From ELB16-189 sp018266435 (GTDB lineage: Bacteria; Bacteroidota; Bacteroidia; Cytophagales; Cyclobacteriaceae): a stretch of DNA of 64,000 bases. Every line of letters begins with the position of its first letter. Position 1 is the stretch's first letter. This document shows positions 34,749 through 43,906 of the stretch, one piece after another. The notes under the pieces were generated by a model. That model saw only the letters and a program-made list of their open reading frames with translations. It did no database searches and was not told the origin of the DNA. The DNA lies in NCBI GenBank assembly GCA_030123525.1, contig CP126125.1, positions 3,534,001 to 3,598,000 of the forward strand. Direction: 5' to 3'. The translations under genes and the position numbers were made by a program.

Positions 34749-35738
34749 CGAACTCAGTAGCTGTTCATTTTCAATGGAGTAAGCGCAGTTAAAATGTCCT
34801 TTCGGGCAATCTTTGTGTCCATGCAACCCGCACGGGCGGCAATCCAGTTTTTCTTTCGTCTCCACCACAAATGACTGATCAGAAAGCGGGCCAAAACCAA
34901 AAGCTGGAACAGTAGAACAATACACGGCCGTAACAGGCGCATTCATAGCCGAAGCAATGTGCATTGGAGCGGAGTCATTGACAAAATTCATTGTGGCTTC
35001 TTTCATCAAGGCAGCCGATTCAAGAAAAGAAAGTTTTCCGGCCAGGTTGATAACCGTAGAGTCTGCAACAGATAGCCTGATGGACTCACAGATGTGATGA
35101 TCGGCCGGGGCTCCCAGTAAATAACAATTAACAAATTGTCCTTTGATCGACTTTAACAATGCAATCCATTTCTCGGCCGGTAACTGTTTGGTAAACCAAA
35201 CCGATGTAGGCGCGAAGCAGATGTACTGACCGTTTTTATAACTTTTTGTTTTCTCAAAATCCGGTAAAGACGGGTACAAACGCGGACGAGCAGTAGTTGA
35301 GTCCGTCAGCGATTCAATCAATTTCTGATTGCGTGTTGTTTCGTGCGTATTTCCGATTTCATGATTGATCCGAATGGAAAAAAAAATAGACAAAGGGTTT
35401 TTATTAAAACCAATTGTAGTCTTGGCTCCTGAAAAAACGGTGATGATTCCTGAACTGGCAAACCGGTGAACATTCACCACACAGGAATATTTTTTTGATC
35501 GGATAACCGAAATCAGTTTGAAAAGGTTTTTGATCTTGGATTCCTTCTTATTCCAAATCAGCACTTCCCTTAACAACGGATGTCCGGCCAGTAGTCCCTC
35601 ATTTCCTTTACGAAGGAGAAAATCAATGGCTGCATCCGGATAGGATTGATGAAGTTTTTCAACCAAGGCAGTAGCCAAAATCACATCACCTACAAAAGCT
35701 GTTTGAATAAGGAGAAAAGAAGTAGGCTTGCCCGTCAT
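34740..35738 (-). CDS. Glycosyltransferase family 9 (heptosyltransferase-like)
   Basis: The 332-residue GT-B protein of lipopolysaccharide core assembly acts on the inner face of the cytoplasmic membrane. It starts 'FLLIQTAFVGDVILATALVEKLHQSYP', the ADP-heptose:LPS transferase opening with the GDV motif. The C-terminal nucleotide-binding half shows 'FAPTSVWFTKQLPAEKW' and 'FVNDSAPMHIASAMNAPVTAVY'. A late Cys-rich segment ('LDCRPCGLHGHKDCPKGHFNC') is common in this subfamily. The ATG shares one base with the pyrophosphatase stop (TAATG), so translation is coupled. Confidence 0.92.
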   Translation of the reverse strand: MTGKPTSFLLIQTAFVGDVILATALVEKLHQSYPDAAIDFLLRKGNEGLLAGHPLLREVLIWNKKESKIKNLFKLISVIRSKKYSCVVNVHRFASSGIITVFSGAKTTIGFNKNPLSIFFSIRINHEIGNTHETTRNQKLIESLTDSTTARPRLYPSLPDFEKTKSYKNGQYICFAPTSVWFTKQLPAEKWIALLKSIKGQFVNCYLLGAPADHHICESIRLSVADSTVINLAGKLSFLESAALMKEATMNFVNDSAPMHIASAMNAPVTAVYCSTVPAFGFGPLSDQSFVVETKEKLDCRPCGLHGHKDCPKGHFNCAYSIENEQLLSSLK

Positions 35739-36274
35739 TATTTTTTGAATTCAGCCCGGTAATTCGCCATGGCTTTTTCAATGATTTTCATGGCTGTTTC
35801 TTTACCTTGAAAATCGGGAACGATCACCACTTTGTTTTCCAGTTTTTTGTAACTCTCAAAAAACTCTTTCAGTTCTAATTTGAAATGAGATTCTAATTCA
35901 TTAATGTCATTGAGGTGCTTGGTGTTGGCATCATTATCAGCTACTGCTAAAATTTTTTCATCGGCTAATCCCTGATCAATCATCTGCATCACACCAATCA
36001 CTCGCGAAGGCACCAGGCATAGCGGCTGAATGGGCTCGCGGCATAAAACCATAATATCTAACGGGTCGTGATCATCACCCAAGGTTTGTGGAATGAACCC
36101 ATAATTGGCAGGATAATAGACCGCTGAATACAGGATGCGGTCAAGCTTCAGCAACCCGGTATCTTTGTCTACTTCATACTTGGTGTGCATACCCGTAGAA
36201 ATCTCAATAATGCCGTTGATCAATTCTGGTGGTCTTGCTCCAACCGGGGTTTCGTGCCAAGGGTGCTTAATCAT
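35738..36274 (-). CDS. ppa: Inorganic pyrophosphatase (family I)
   Basis: The 178-residue soluble enzyme hydrolyses pyrophosphate and so drives biosynthetic reactions. It shows the substrate and metal residues 'EISTGMHTKYEVDKDTG', 'YPANYGFIPQTLGDDHDPLDIMVL' (in parts) with the metal-binding D-x-D-P-L-D signature, and 'VIGVMQMIDQGLADEKILAV'. The signature carries His at the second position (DHDPLD), within family variation. It is followed without a gap by the GT9 gene and preceded by the terminator of the efflux operon, so it starts its own transcript. Confidence 0.95.
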   Translation of the reverse strand: MIKHPWHETPVGARPPELINGIIEISTGMHTKYEVDKDTGLLKLDRILYSAVYYPANYGFIPQTLGDDHDPLDIMVLCREPIQPLCLVPSRVIGVMQMIDQGLADEKILAVADNDANTKHLNDINELESHFKLELKEFFESYKKLENKVVIVPDFQGKETAMKIIEKAMANYRAEFKK

Positions 36275-36276
36275 AG

Positions 36277-36338
36277 AGTAAAAATAAAAAGTTGAAGACC
36301 CAAAGCCAAAATAATCTTGGCCTCAACTCTTCAACTTT
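36277..36338 (-). terminator. Terminator of the efflux adaptor operon
   Basis: AAAGTTGAAGA (36288-36298) and TCTTCAACTTT (36328-36338) form a perfect 11-bp stem. The A-rich DNA to the left gives a T-rich end on the minus transcript. It lies between the adaptor stop and the pyrophosphatase start. Confidence 0.75.
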
Positions 36339-36388
36339 AAATTTTTACGTTAATCGCTCTTCTTTAGTTTTCTAATTTTAATCTTTCT

Positions 36389-37789
36389 TTATTTCTTCCC
36401 CTCCTCTTTCTTTTCTTCTTTCTTGGCAGCAATCACTTTATCTCCATCTTTCAATCGTTTCGATACCACCAGGAAGGGTCCGGTAATTACTTCAACACTA
36501 TCCGGCAGACCGGATAAAATTTCGATGTTGTCATAATCGCTGATGCCGGTTTTTACCTCTTTCATTTTGGCCGTTCCTTTTTCATTGACAAACACCACGA
36601 TTTTATCCTTCTTTTCAGCTTTTTCTTTGCCTGTGGTTACCTTGCGCTCGCTGTTATCGTTCTGAGGTCCTCCGTCATCAGGCCCGCCTCCTTGTTTTTT
36701 CTCGGTACTCAGTCCATCTGCGTTGCGGGTGGTTACAGCCGAAAGTGGTACCGATAGCACGTTGTTTTTCTTCTGAGTAATGATCTCTACACTGGCTGTC
36801 ATACCGGGGCGAAAAGGGTACTTGTTTCCTTTCTTGATCAAGTCGTCATACGATGATCGCAATATCAATATCCGTACTTCAAACTCGGTAATGGCATCGG
36901 TTGATGTTTTGTCTTTGGCTGTGTTGGCAATATTGGTTACCAGGCCTTTAAATTGCTTACCGGTATTAGAGTATGCATCTACATCAATGACTACGGTGTC
37001 GCGAAGGTGAACACGCACAATATCATTTTCATTCACATTCACACGCACTTCCATTACATTCAAATCAGCTATGCGTAGCATCTCTGTTCCCGTCATGGTG
37101 GCAGTACCCACCACGCGTTCTCCTTTTTTCACACTGAGCTTAGATACAATTCCTTTCATTGGAGCAACTACCGTAGTCTTGCGCACGTTTTCACGGGCTT
37201 CTCTTACCGAAGCCTCGGTACTGCTCAATGCAAATTTTGAGGCTTCATAATTTTTATTAGCCGATAATAAATTATTTTTTGCCACCATGTAAGCCTGCAC
37301 GGCAGTCTGCCAGTCGGCATCGGATACTACTTTTTCGTTGTGCAGTTTTTCTTGCCTTTTGTAGTCTAGCTCAGCCTTTTCTAAGTTAGCCTGTGACACT
37401 GAAATGGAAGATTTGCTGGCCTCCACGTTGGCGTGTTGCTGGTTAAGCAAGGCTTCGTTTCTCTCCAACTGGCTTTTTAAGATATCAGGCCTGATTTTCA
37501 CCAAAGGCTCTGCTAACCGCACCGAGTCACCATCTTCCACATTCAGTTCAATGATCTCACCAGAAACTTCTGGTGCAATTTTCACTTCAATTACCGGCTG
37601 TACCGTGCCTGATGCACTTACCTTCTCGGTAATGGATACTTTTTTAGCTTTGCCCAACTCCACTTCTAACTCACGTGACTTACCAATCCAACCCTGAGAT
37701 TTTCCAACTATCAAAATAAGGATCAGTACGACCAGTGAGCCAATACCCCAGTACAACAAACGATTTGATTTTTTCTTTTGCTTAGCCAT
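36389..37789 (-). CDS. HlyD/RND-type periplasmic adaptor protein
   Basis: This 466-residue membrane fusion protein has one N-terminal helix (about 11-28, 'WGIGSLVVLILILIVGKS'). A barrel-sandwich half ('SASGTVQPVIEVKIAPEVSGEI') comes next, followed by an alpha-hairpin (about 100-195, 'NQQHANVEASKSSISVSQANLEKAELDYKRQEKL' in parts), then the second half 'TTVVAPMKGIVSKLSVKKGERV' and a beta-barrel. The C-terminal part is highly charged and Lys/Glu-rich. It would link an inner-membrane pump to the TolC protein encoded just upstream (52 bases away). No permease gene lies between the TolC gene and the terminator at 36277, so the pump must be elsewhere. Confidence 0.92.
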   Translation of the reverse strand: MAKQKKKSNRLLYWGIGSLVVLILILIVGKSQGWIGKSRELEVELGKAKKVSITEKVSASGTVQPVIEVKIAPEVSGEIIELNVEDGDSVRLAEPLVKIRPDILKSQLERNEALLNQQHANVEASKSSISVSQANLEKAELDYKRQEKLHNEKVVSDADWQTAVQAYMVAKNNLLSANKNYEASKFALSSTEASVREARENVRKTTVVAPMKGIVSKLSVKKGERVVGTATMTGTEMLRIADLNVMEVRVNVNENDIVRVHLRDTVVIDVDAYSNTGKQFKGLVTNIANTAKDKTSTDAITEFEVRILILRSSYDDLIKKGNKYPFRPGMTASVEIITQKKNNVLSVPLSAVTTRNADGLSTEKKQGGGPDDGGPQNDNSERKVTTGKEKAEKKDKIVVFVNEKGTAKMKEVKTGISDYDNIEILSGLPDSVEVITGPFLVVSKRLKDGDKVIAAKKEEKKEEGKK

Positions 37790-37841
37790 GAATAATAGAA
37801 GTTAGAAGTTGGAGGTTAGAAGTTAGATAAAGTTGACAGAC

Positions 37842-39266
37842 TTAGTATTCAATCGTTTTACCTTGATAAAACTCAAGAATTTTTTTCGTTAAAATAAAAT
37901 TGTATTTCGCCCGTGACAATGATGACTTGGCTGAAAACAAATCATTGGATGAAACCTGGTATTCAATGTAGGTGGCTGAGCCTGCCTCATACCGTTGGTT
38001 CGTCATGCGGAAGGCCTCTTCGTTAGAGTTTACCTGTTTTACTGCCGCAACATACGTTTTGGCGGCTGCCACAGCATTGTTATAAGCCGTTTCAATAGAC
38101 TGGCGAAGGGTGTTCTCGGTTTCTTTTACCGTAATGTTGGCCAACTCGCGACTGATAACTGCCTGCTGCACACTGGTGCGCGTTTGAAGTCCATTCAAAA
38201 TCGGAATCGAAAGGCTTAGCCCCAGGTTTTTATATAAGTTGTCAGTAATCTGCTCTCCGGGGTTATAATGATCAGCTGTTTTTATTTGCTGTTGCATCAT
38301 GGTAGTGACCGGTTGCGAGTTGTTGCCATTTACATAACCAATGGTAATGGGCACGGCAGGACCAATTGTATATCGTGCACCATCGGAGGCACTGTTGTAG
38401 TTTGATATAGCGGCAAAACTTGCGGATAGCCGGGGCAAAAAACTGGCACGTGCCGCCTTCAAGGCAAGCTCGGCACTCTCTACTTTTAACAAAGCACTTT
38501 TCACCTGGGGCAAACTTTCAGTGGATGTTTTATAAATCTCTTCCGGTGATTGGGGGATTGTCATATCTTCAATGGAAAGATCAGGAATAATCACTTCAAA
38601 CTGATTAGAAGCAGGCACTTGCATGGATTGCTTCAGTGTAAGCAAAGAAAGGTTATAGGCGTTTTCTTGTGTAACCAGGTTACTTTCGTTGGTAGCTACT
38701 ACGGCTTCCTGGCTCAGTTGATTATTTTTAGACAGTGCGCCCGCATCTACCTGCTTGGAAATTTTATCTAAGGTCTGATTGCTTGAGTTGAGCTGAAACC
38801 GCGCATTTTCCATCAACTCTTTATTCAAAATAACATTGGTATAATTAGTTACCACACTGATGATTACATCATTTTTAGCTTTTTGTAAATCTAAATCTGC
38901 AGCCTCTACATTTTTTCTATTCTGGCGAAATGTATATTGGTTTTTGAGTCCATTGAACAGCGTGATCTGACTCATAATCGAAGGATTAATAGTTTTAGTC
39001 ACACCTTGATAGTACTGGTAGGTTACCGGGTTAAGATTGCGGCCATAGTTTTGACTAGCTGAAGTACTAAAAGTTAATGAAGGCAAAAAACTGCCTTTAG
39101 AAGATAACAGCCCGATACGGTTGCTCTCCACATTATACACACTGCGCCTCACCGTGAGGTTATTATCTAACGCGATGCGCACACACTCTTGCATCGACAA
39201 TTTTTCCTGGGCGGTAACCTGAACTAAACTGCCTGTAAAAAAAACAAAAAGTACTAATCTCCTCAT
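37842..39266 (-). CDS. TolC family outer-membrane efflux protein
   Basis: The ATG at 39266 (474 residues) is preferred over a GTG two codons earlier that touches the sdaAB stop. The signal peptide covers about residues 1-20, up to 'VTAQ'. Two repeats of long coiled helices contain 'LSMQECVRIALDNNLTVRRS', 'LNGLKNQYTFRQNRKNVEAADLDLQKA' (in parts) and the second-repeat 'LSLSIPILNGLQTRTSVQQA'. This is the usual OEP layout of TolC. It forms the exit channel of the tripartite pump whose adaptor is encoded next. Confidence 0.93.
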   Translation of the reverse strand: MRRLVLFVFFTGSLVQVTAQEKLSMQECVRIALDNNLTVRRSVYNVESNRIGLLSSKGSFLPSLTFSTSASQNYGRNLNPVTYQYYQGVTKTINPSIMSQITLFNGLKNQYTFRQNRKNVEAADLDLQKAKNDVIISVVTNYTNVILNKELMENARFQLNSSNQTLDKISKQVDAGALSKNNQLSQEAVVATNESNLVTQENAYNLSLLTLKQSMQVPASNQFEVIIPDLSIEDMTIPQSPEEIYKTSTESLPQVKSALLKVESAELALKAARASFLPRLSASFAAISNYNSASDGARYTIGPAVPITIGYVNGNNSQPVTTMMQQQIKTADHYNPGEQITDNLYKNLGLSLSIPILNGLQTRTSVQQAVISRELANITVKETENTLRQSIETAYNNAVAAAKTYVAAVKQVNSNEEAFRMTNQRYEAGSATYIEYQVSSNDLFSAKSSLSRAKYNFILTKKILEFYQGKTIEY

Positions 39267-39271
39267 AAACA

Positions 39272-39946
39272 CTAATTGATTTGTGGAATATAAATAGCTT
39301 CTTTTATCCAGCTAAGACTTTTTAAATAATCAAATGTTACAGGTTTAATGCCCGAATCCATTTCAATAACCTGGCAGGCCAGGTCATTTTTTCCTTTGCG
39401 GGATACTGACATGGTAGCAATGTTGCAATCATCATGAGCCAACACATCAGCAATGAATGCTATACTGCCTTTTACATCATCGGCAAAAATAATGACTGTG
39501 TGCAGATTAGCCGAAAAATCAGCTTTAAACCCATCCACCTCGGCAATGTTAATGATTCCCCCTCCTTTGCTTTCGCCCAACACTTCCACTTCGTTCTCCC
39601 CTCTTTTTAACTTTAACCGAATGGAATTCGGGTGAAGCGTTGAAGCATTGCCTATGGATTTAAAATGGTATTTCAAACCCTTCTCCTGAGCAATGTCAAT
39701 CGCTTCTTTGATGCGTTTGTCGTCTGTTTCAAAATCCATTAAGCCGGCTAATATAGCACGGTCGCTGCCATGACCTTCGTAGGTACGGGCAAAGGAGTTA
39801 TAAAAAGTTATTTCGGCTTCATCGGGCACACCGCCCAATACTTTAATGGCAGCCTTAGCAATGCGTACCACCCCGGCCGTATGTGAACTTGACGGGCCGA
39901 TCATTACCGGGCCGATCATGTCAAAAATACTGCTTTTTTCAGGCAT
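39272..39946 (-). CDS. sdaAB: L-serine ammonia-lyase, beta subunit
   Basis: The 224-residue subunit belongs to the iron-sulfur L-serine dehydratase that converts serine to pyruvate and ammonia. It shows 'FDMIGPVMIGPSSSHTAGVVRIAKAA', 'FYNSFARTYEGHGSDRAILAGLMDF' (in parts) and a C-terminal ACT domain (about 145-220, 'HTVIIFADDVKGSIAFIADVLAHDDCNIATMSVSR' in parts). The cysteines that bind the cluster belong to the alpha subunit SdaAA, which is not in this window. The gene lies 5 bases before the TolC gene, an unusual coupling of amino-acid catabolism with efflux. Confidence 0.92.
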   Translation of the reverse strand: MPEKSSIFDMIGPVMIGPSSSHTAGVVRIAKAAIKVLGGVPDEAEITFYNSFARTYEGHGSDRAILAGLMDFETDDKRIKEAIDIAQEKGLKYHFKSIGNASTLHPNSIRLKLKRGENEVEVLGESKGGGIINIAEVDGFKADFSANLHTVIIFADDVKGSIAFIADVLAHDDCNIATMSVSRKGKNDLACQVIEMDSGIKPVTFDYLKSLSWIKEAIYIPQIN

Positions 39947-40030
39947 AAGGGTGCAAATATGTGAAGCAAACGCAAAATCTTCTAAAAAGATGTGCTTAGC
40001 GAATAAAAAGTATGAAGAAAGGCATTTTTT

Positions 40031-42199
40031 TTACCGGACTACCAACCGTAAGGTTAGCGCCCCTCCTGCCCATTGACAGCGAACAAAATAAAGCCCGGAG
40101 CTGAGGCTTTGTGCCACAGAAACAATTTGATTGCCCTCAATGGGAATAGTCTCAGAAATTTTTTGTCCGAGTACATTAAAAAACTGAACTGTAAAATTTT
40201 GTGTGCCTCTGAAATTGATATTTTGCATCAGGGCCACCGGGTTAGGGTACAGGGAGATAAGGTTTTCAAATGGAGAAGCTGACAAACTATCTGACTTTAA
40301 CACATAGAGCCCGCCTGTAATGTTTCCGGCAACCACCAATGGGTTTTTGGTAGCGTATAAATCAGCCGTAGTCACCGACAAATAACTCGAAAGTTTTTTT
40401 ACCTGGTATTTACCCTTTAGTTGATTATTGACTAATAAAGTATCGCTTGCGTTGTTGTTAGACCTGAAATTAGGGAATATAACGACCGTGCCTTTGTTAC
40501 CTAAAATTAAATCAGGCTTTCCATCATTTTGTAAATCGGCAATGGTTGGCGACACGCAGTAACGCGTGATACCCGATGACAAACCCAGGTAAGCAGAATT
40601 ATTCAATACAAAATTCAATGAACTTAAATTGCGGTAGTATTGAAGCGAGCCATCAGCCTTGCCGTACAGCAAATCTATCTGTCCATCTCCATCTATATCG
40701 TACAGGTAAATATTTTCATATTGTGAGAGCGTGAAAATCAAATCAACCTGGATGGGGTTTCCTGAAAAAGAAAACGAGCCTTGATTTGGAAAATAGTAGA
40801 GGTGAGTAGAAAACGTTTTTTTGTCTGTTGCCGTAAATACCAAATCGTTTTTTCCATCGCTGTTGATATCAGCAAACTGGATTTTGACATTGTATAAACC
40901 CAGGGAAGAAAAATTTAAAAAATCATTGGTAACCAACTTAAAAGACGGGTGAATAAATGAGCCTGTATTTTCGTACTGATAAATGGAAGCCAACGTATCG
41001 GCCGTAGCCCAATAGCTGATGAACAGGTCTAAGTCTCCGTCTCCATCGTAGTCGGCAAATGCCGGAGAAGAATAGCTTCCCACATCAATCATCTGATCTT
41101 GTAGAAAATTCGATTTTCTAAACGCAAACTGAGGCAGCGAGTTGGTTCCGGTGTTTTTATAAAACAAGACCGACTGAGAAAGGTCAAAGGCTGTAGCTAC
41201 GCGTGCACTTACGTTGGTTGAAATCGTCAAATCTTTCACTCCGTCAAAATCCACATCTTCATAATAGGCAGCCGGAAAAAGAATAGCACTTGGATCATCG
41301 GGTGGAAAAATACTAAAGTTATTAAACGAGGCGCTGATAGGTGTGCCCTGATTGGGGAAAAAATAAAGTGAGTTACAGGTCTGCTCAGAAAAAAGAAAAT
41401 CGTGAAGGCCATCATTGGTCAGATCGAGCGTGAGCAATGATTTACCCACATCGTGCTGAATGCGGGGAACACCCGGACAGTTTTTGTTATTGAATGCAAA
41501 CAGGCCGCAATCGCACTCATACATATTTCCCCAGGTACTTGTTATCAATTTCAGTTGCATGGAATCGCACCGGCCTGTATTTTCAAAGCTCATGTTTCGG
41601 TGAAACTCAAACGAACCTTCTAAATTAAAACTTGAAACAATCACATCCAGATCACCGTCTCCATCTACATCATCAATAGCCGGAATATCGGTAGCATTCA
41701 TTTGAATATTGATAGTGCCGCTCAGCCCGGTTGTAAGCAGGGGTCTTCCTGTATTAAATAATCTCCACGAAAGAGGTTGACCGATTTGTGTAGTGTTAAT
41801 GTACAGTGAAATTCCACCGGTATTAGAAGTCAGCAAATCTTTTTTGCCATCGCAGTTCACATCGCGCAGCAGCATCCAATCAGAAATACCGGGCGGAAAA
41901 AAAGATTCATAATCGGGGGCATACGTGTATTGGGCTCCTGCTGCGAGATAGGTAAAGACTTTATTGGCAGTACGGTCAAACACGGCCAGATCAGGAATGC
42001 CATCTCCATTCAAATCAATCGAATTAACTTGGGCAGAATTCAAACCTCCCGCCCATCCCATGGTTATGGATTTTCCATTTTGTTCAACCGGGATGGATTG
42101 GTCTAAATGAAAATACGACTGAGCCGGCAAGGTCAATGCCAAAAGCAAGCCAACAATAACTGTGCAAAGTCTGAGTAATACATTTGGGGTACACCGCAT
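40031..42199 (-). CDS. FG-GAP/VCBS repeat protein with T9SS type A sorting domain
   Basis: From the ATG at 42199 this is a 722-residue exported protein; an upstream TTG adds only three residues. The signal peptide ends near 'LALTLPAQ'. The body holds many calcium-binding FG-GAP/VCBS units with the pattern D-x-(D/N)-x-D-G ('DLNGDGIPDLAVFD', 'DVDGDGDLDVIVSS', 'DYDGDGDLDLFISY', 'DIDGDGQIDLLYGK'), forming a beta-propeller. The last ~75 residues are a T9SS type A C-terminal domain ('LYPNPV...FFNVLGQ...LSSGLYFVR'). It is therefore secreted through the type IX system and probably lipopolysaccharide-anchored. Its ligand is unknown. Confidence 0.92.
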   Translation of the reverse strand: MRCTPNVLLRLCTVIVGLLLALTLPAQSYFHLDQSIPVEQNGKSITMGWAGGLNSAQVNSIDLNGDGIPDLAVFDRTANKVFTYLAAGAQYTYAPDYESFFPPGISDWMLLRDVNCDGKKDLLTSNTGGISLYINTTQIGQPLSWRLFNTGRPLLTTGLSGTINIQMNATDIPAIDDVDGDGDLDVIVSSFNLEGSFEFHRNMSFENTGRCDSMQLKLITSTWGNMYECDCGLFAFNNKNCPGVPRIQHDVGKSLLTLDLTNDGLHDFLFSEQTCNSLYFFPNQGTPISASFNNFSIFPPDDPSAILFPAAYYEDVDFDGVKDLTISTNVSARVATAFDLSQSVLFYKNTGTNSLPQFAFRKSNFLQDQMIDVGSYSSPAFADYDGDGDLDLFISYWATADTLASIYQYENTGSFIHPSFKLVTNDFLNFSSLGLYNVKIQFADINSDGKNDLVFTATDKKTFSTHLYYFPNQGSFSFSGNPIQVDLIFTLSQYENIYLYDIDGDGQIDLLYGKADGSLQYYRNLSSLNFVLNNSAYLGLSSGITRYCVSPTIADLQNDGKPDLILGNKGTVVIFPNFRSNNNASDTLLVNNQLKGKYQVKKLSSYLSVTTADLYATKNPLVVAGNITGGLYVLKSDSLSASPFENLISLYPNPVALMQNINFRGTQNFTVQFFNVLGQKISETIPIEGNQIVSVAQSLSSGLYFVRCQWAGGALTLRLVVR

Positions 42200-42277
42200 C
42201 GTGAGCAAATTTACAGATAGGCTTTGCTTTCTATAAACTCTATTGCAAGCAAATTATTGCCTGATTCGATTTTTGAG

Positions 42278-42784
42278 CTACTTATTTGTGGTTGTGCAAT
42301 TGCCCACCTGCATGCGTGCAGAAAAAGAGTTTGTGCTGTTGCTGCCAATATTCCCGGCAACCAGTATGATAGCACTTTCGGGCCCTGAGGAGGAAGCGTG
42401 AACATTCAGGTAGGCAGATGTTTTTAGCAAATCTGAGTATGAAACTTTAGAACCATCGGCCAATGTTGAAATAATAGTTGTGCTTACACCGGTTGAGGCC
42501 TTGAGCATGTTCAGCAAGGCAACCGTGCCTGAGCCATTGGCCGTAATATCTCCCGGGTGAAGGTGTACCGGAAGTTGATCTACCCCGGTTGTGCCTTTTA
42601 ATTGAATAACCACGGTAGTGGCTCCATCTTTTCTTTCTTTGAATGTAACCGTGCCATTTACCGGATACGAAGAAGCCTGCACAAGTCCATAGGTGGCCTG
42701 CCGGCCAGTAAATTCTGAAGTCACTTCGCTCTTTTGACAAGTTATCAGGGTCAACCCAACCAATCCAATCAATAGAATTTTCAT
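42278..42784 (-). CDS. CHRD-like domain lipoprotein
   Basis: The 168-residue protein has a lipoprotein signal ending in the lipobox 'LTLITC', so it is membrane-attached. The mature part has 'GTVTFKERKDGATTVVIQLKGTTG', 'LPVHLHPGDITANGSGTVALLNML' and 'YLNVHASSSGPESAIILVAGNIG', which resemble the CHRD (chordin-like) domain of small Bacteroidota lipoproteins, with His-rich positions around residue 73. The function of this domain in bacteria is not established. It stands between a T9SS cargo gene and a divergent hydroxylase gene. Confidence 0.7.
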   Translation of the reverse strand: MKILLIGLVGLTLITCQKSEVTSEFTGRQATYGLVQASSYPVNGTVTFKERKDGATTVVIQLKGTTGVDQLPVHLHPGDITANGSGTVALLNMLKASTGVSTTIISTLADGSKVSYSDLLKTSAYLNVHASSSGPESAIILVAGNIGSNSTNSFSARMQVGNCTTTNK

Positions 42785-42842
42785 CTTTCCGGTTTTATTT
42801 TATAAATAAACGAAATTCCCTTAACTGAATTACCTTTGCAGG

Positions 42843-43466
42843 ATGGAAAAGTTATTTGTTTCTAATTCTCAAGAATCTACACGTATGTTTAAGCAAGGGT
42901 GGATGGAGGCGCTTTCCAAAGTGCATTTCAGTATTCCGTTGATTATCTATATTCCTACCATTATTTTTTTTCTGGTTAAGGGTATCCGGTTACCCGAGTT
43001 TAGCGTGGGCTTTTTTATATTAAGTTTTGCCGGTGGCCTTTTGGTCTGGACTGCCACTGAATATGTTTTACATCGTTTTGTTTTTCATTTTGTTCCTAAA
43101 TCAGCTTGGGGTTTGCGGCTGCATTTTATTTTTCATGGAGTACACCATGATTTTCCTAACGACCGGCTTCGGTTGGTTATGCCTCCTTCAGTAAGCATAC
43201 CTTTGGCTACCGGTTTTTATTTCCTGTTCAAAAGTGTTTTGCCCGGCCTGTGGCTGCCTTCTTTTTTTGCTGCCTTTCTCACAGGGTACCTGATTTATGA
43301 TATGTCGCACTATGCTATTCATCACCTTAATTCCAACAACCCCATATTAAAAAAAATAAAACAGCACCATATGCTGCACCATTATCAAGAGCCCACCAAA
43401 GGATTTGGAGTTAGTTCTGCAATATGGGACAAGATTTTAGGTTCAGATTTTAAAAAGAAGGTTTGA
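42843..43466 (+). CDS. Fatty acid hydroxylase / sterol desaturase family protein
   Basis: This 207-residue integral membrane di-iron hydroxylase has His-box motifs 'LHRFVFH', 'HGVHHDFPNDRLRLVMPP', 'HYAIHH' and 'HHMLHH'. Four hydrophobic segments (about 32-48, 56-75, 117-135, 139-155) place the boxes on the cytoplasmic side. The layout matches bacterial fatty acid 2-hydroxylases, which add a 2-OH group to sphingolipid or other acyl chains. Sphingolipids are common in Bacteroidota, but the substrate here is inferred. It may form a two-gene unit with the small protein 6 bases downstream. Confidence 0.92.
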   Translation: MEKLFVSNSQESTRMFKQGWMEALSKVHFSIPLIIYIPTIIFFLVKGIRLPEFSVGFFILSFAGGLLVWTATEYVLHRFVFHFVPKSAWGLRLHFIFHGVHHDFPNDRLRLVMPPSVSIPLATGFYFLFKSVLPGLWLPSFFAAFLTGYLIYDMSHYAIHHLNSNNPILKKIKQHHMLHHYQEPTKGFGVSSAIWDKILGSDFKKKV

Positions 43467-43472
43467 ACATTA

Positions 43473-43862
43473 TTGGCAAAAGAGACCAAAATAGGATTTT
43501 TAGTTATGGGCATCTTTGCAATGTCGTTAACTTGTTATTGTCAAAAACATAGCCGTATGATAAAAACTGATAAGGTTTATATCTATAATAAAAAGTTACC
43601 TGTTTGGATTGTTCCGGTTTCAGGATGGGGAGATCATGCTGTTGACCAAATGAAAGCATACGATGCGGTTGCTCAAATTATGAAAATCAATTTGGAGTTT
43701 TCCAGTCGGTTGGGAACTTTCAATAGTTACAAACGTGCCCCCGCTGTAGCCAAAGAAATAAATGACCACAACGAAAATACTTTTGCAGCCTACCAAAAAG
43801 AATTAGGCAGCGATTGGCAGACAAAGTTTGTTGATAAGGTTAATGCCCTGATGAAAAAATGA
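43473..43862 (+). CDS. Small exported protein of unknown function
   Basis: The protein has 129 residues from a TTG at 43473, or 118 from the ATG at 43506. The longer form gives a better signal sequence ('KETKIGFLVMGIFAMSLTCYC') with charged residues first and a possible lipobox Cys. The mature part includes 'VPVSGWGDHAVDQMKAYDAVAQIM' and 'QKELGSDWQTKFVDKVNALMKK', mostly helical. It lies 6 bases after the fatty acid hydroxylase gene. No family was recognised. Confidence 0.6.
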   Translation: MAKETKIGFLVMGIFAMSLTCYCQKHSRMIKTDKVYIYNKKLPVWIVPVSGWGDHAVDQMKAYDAVAQIMKINLEFSSRLGTFNSYKRAPAVAKEINDHNENTFAAYQKELGSDWQTKFVDKVNALMKK

Positions 43863-43906
43863 TCAAACAGAAAGTATTTCTTTTCTTGTTGCCTACTACC
43901 CAATCA

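Noticed and set aside
37790..37841. Short GTTAGAAGTT-like repeats between the adaptor and TolC genes
   Set aside because: Only a few imperfect copies within 50 bases; too short to call a functional element.
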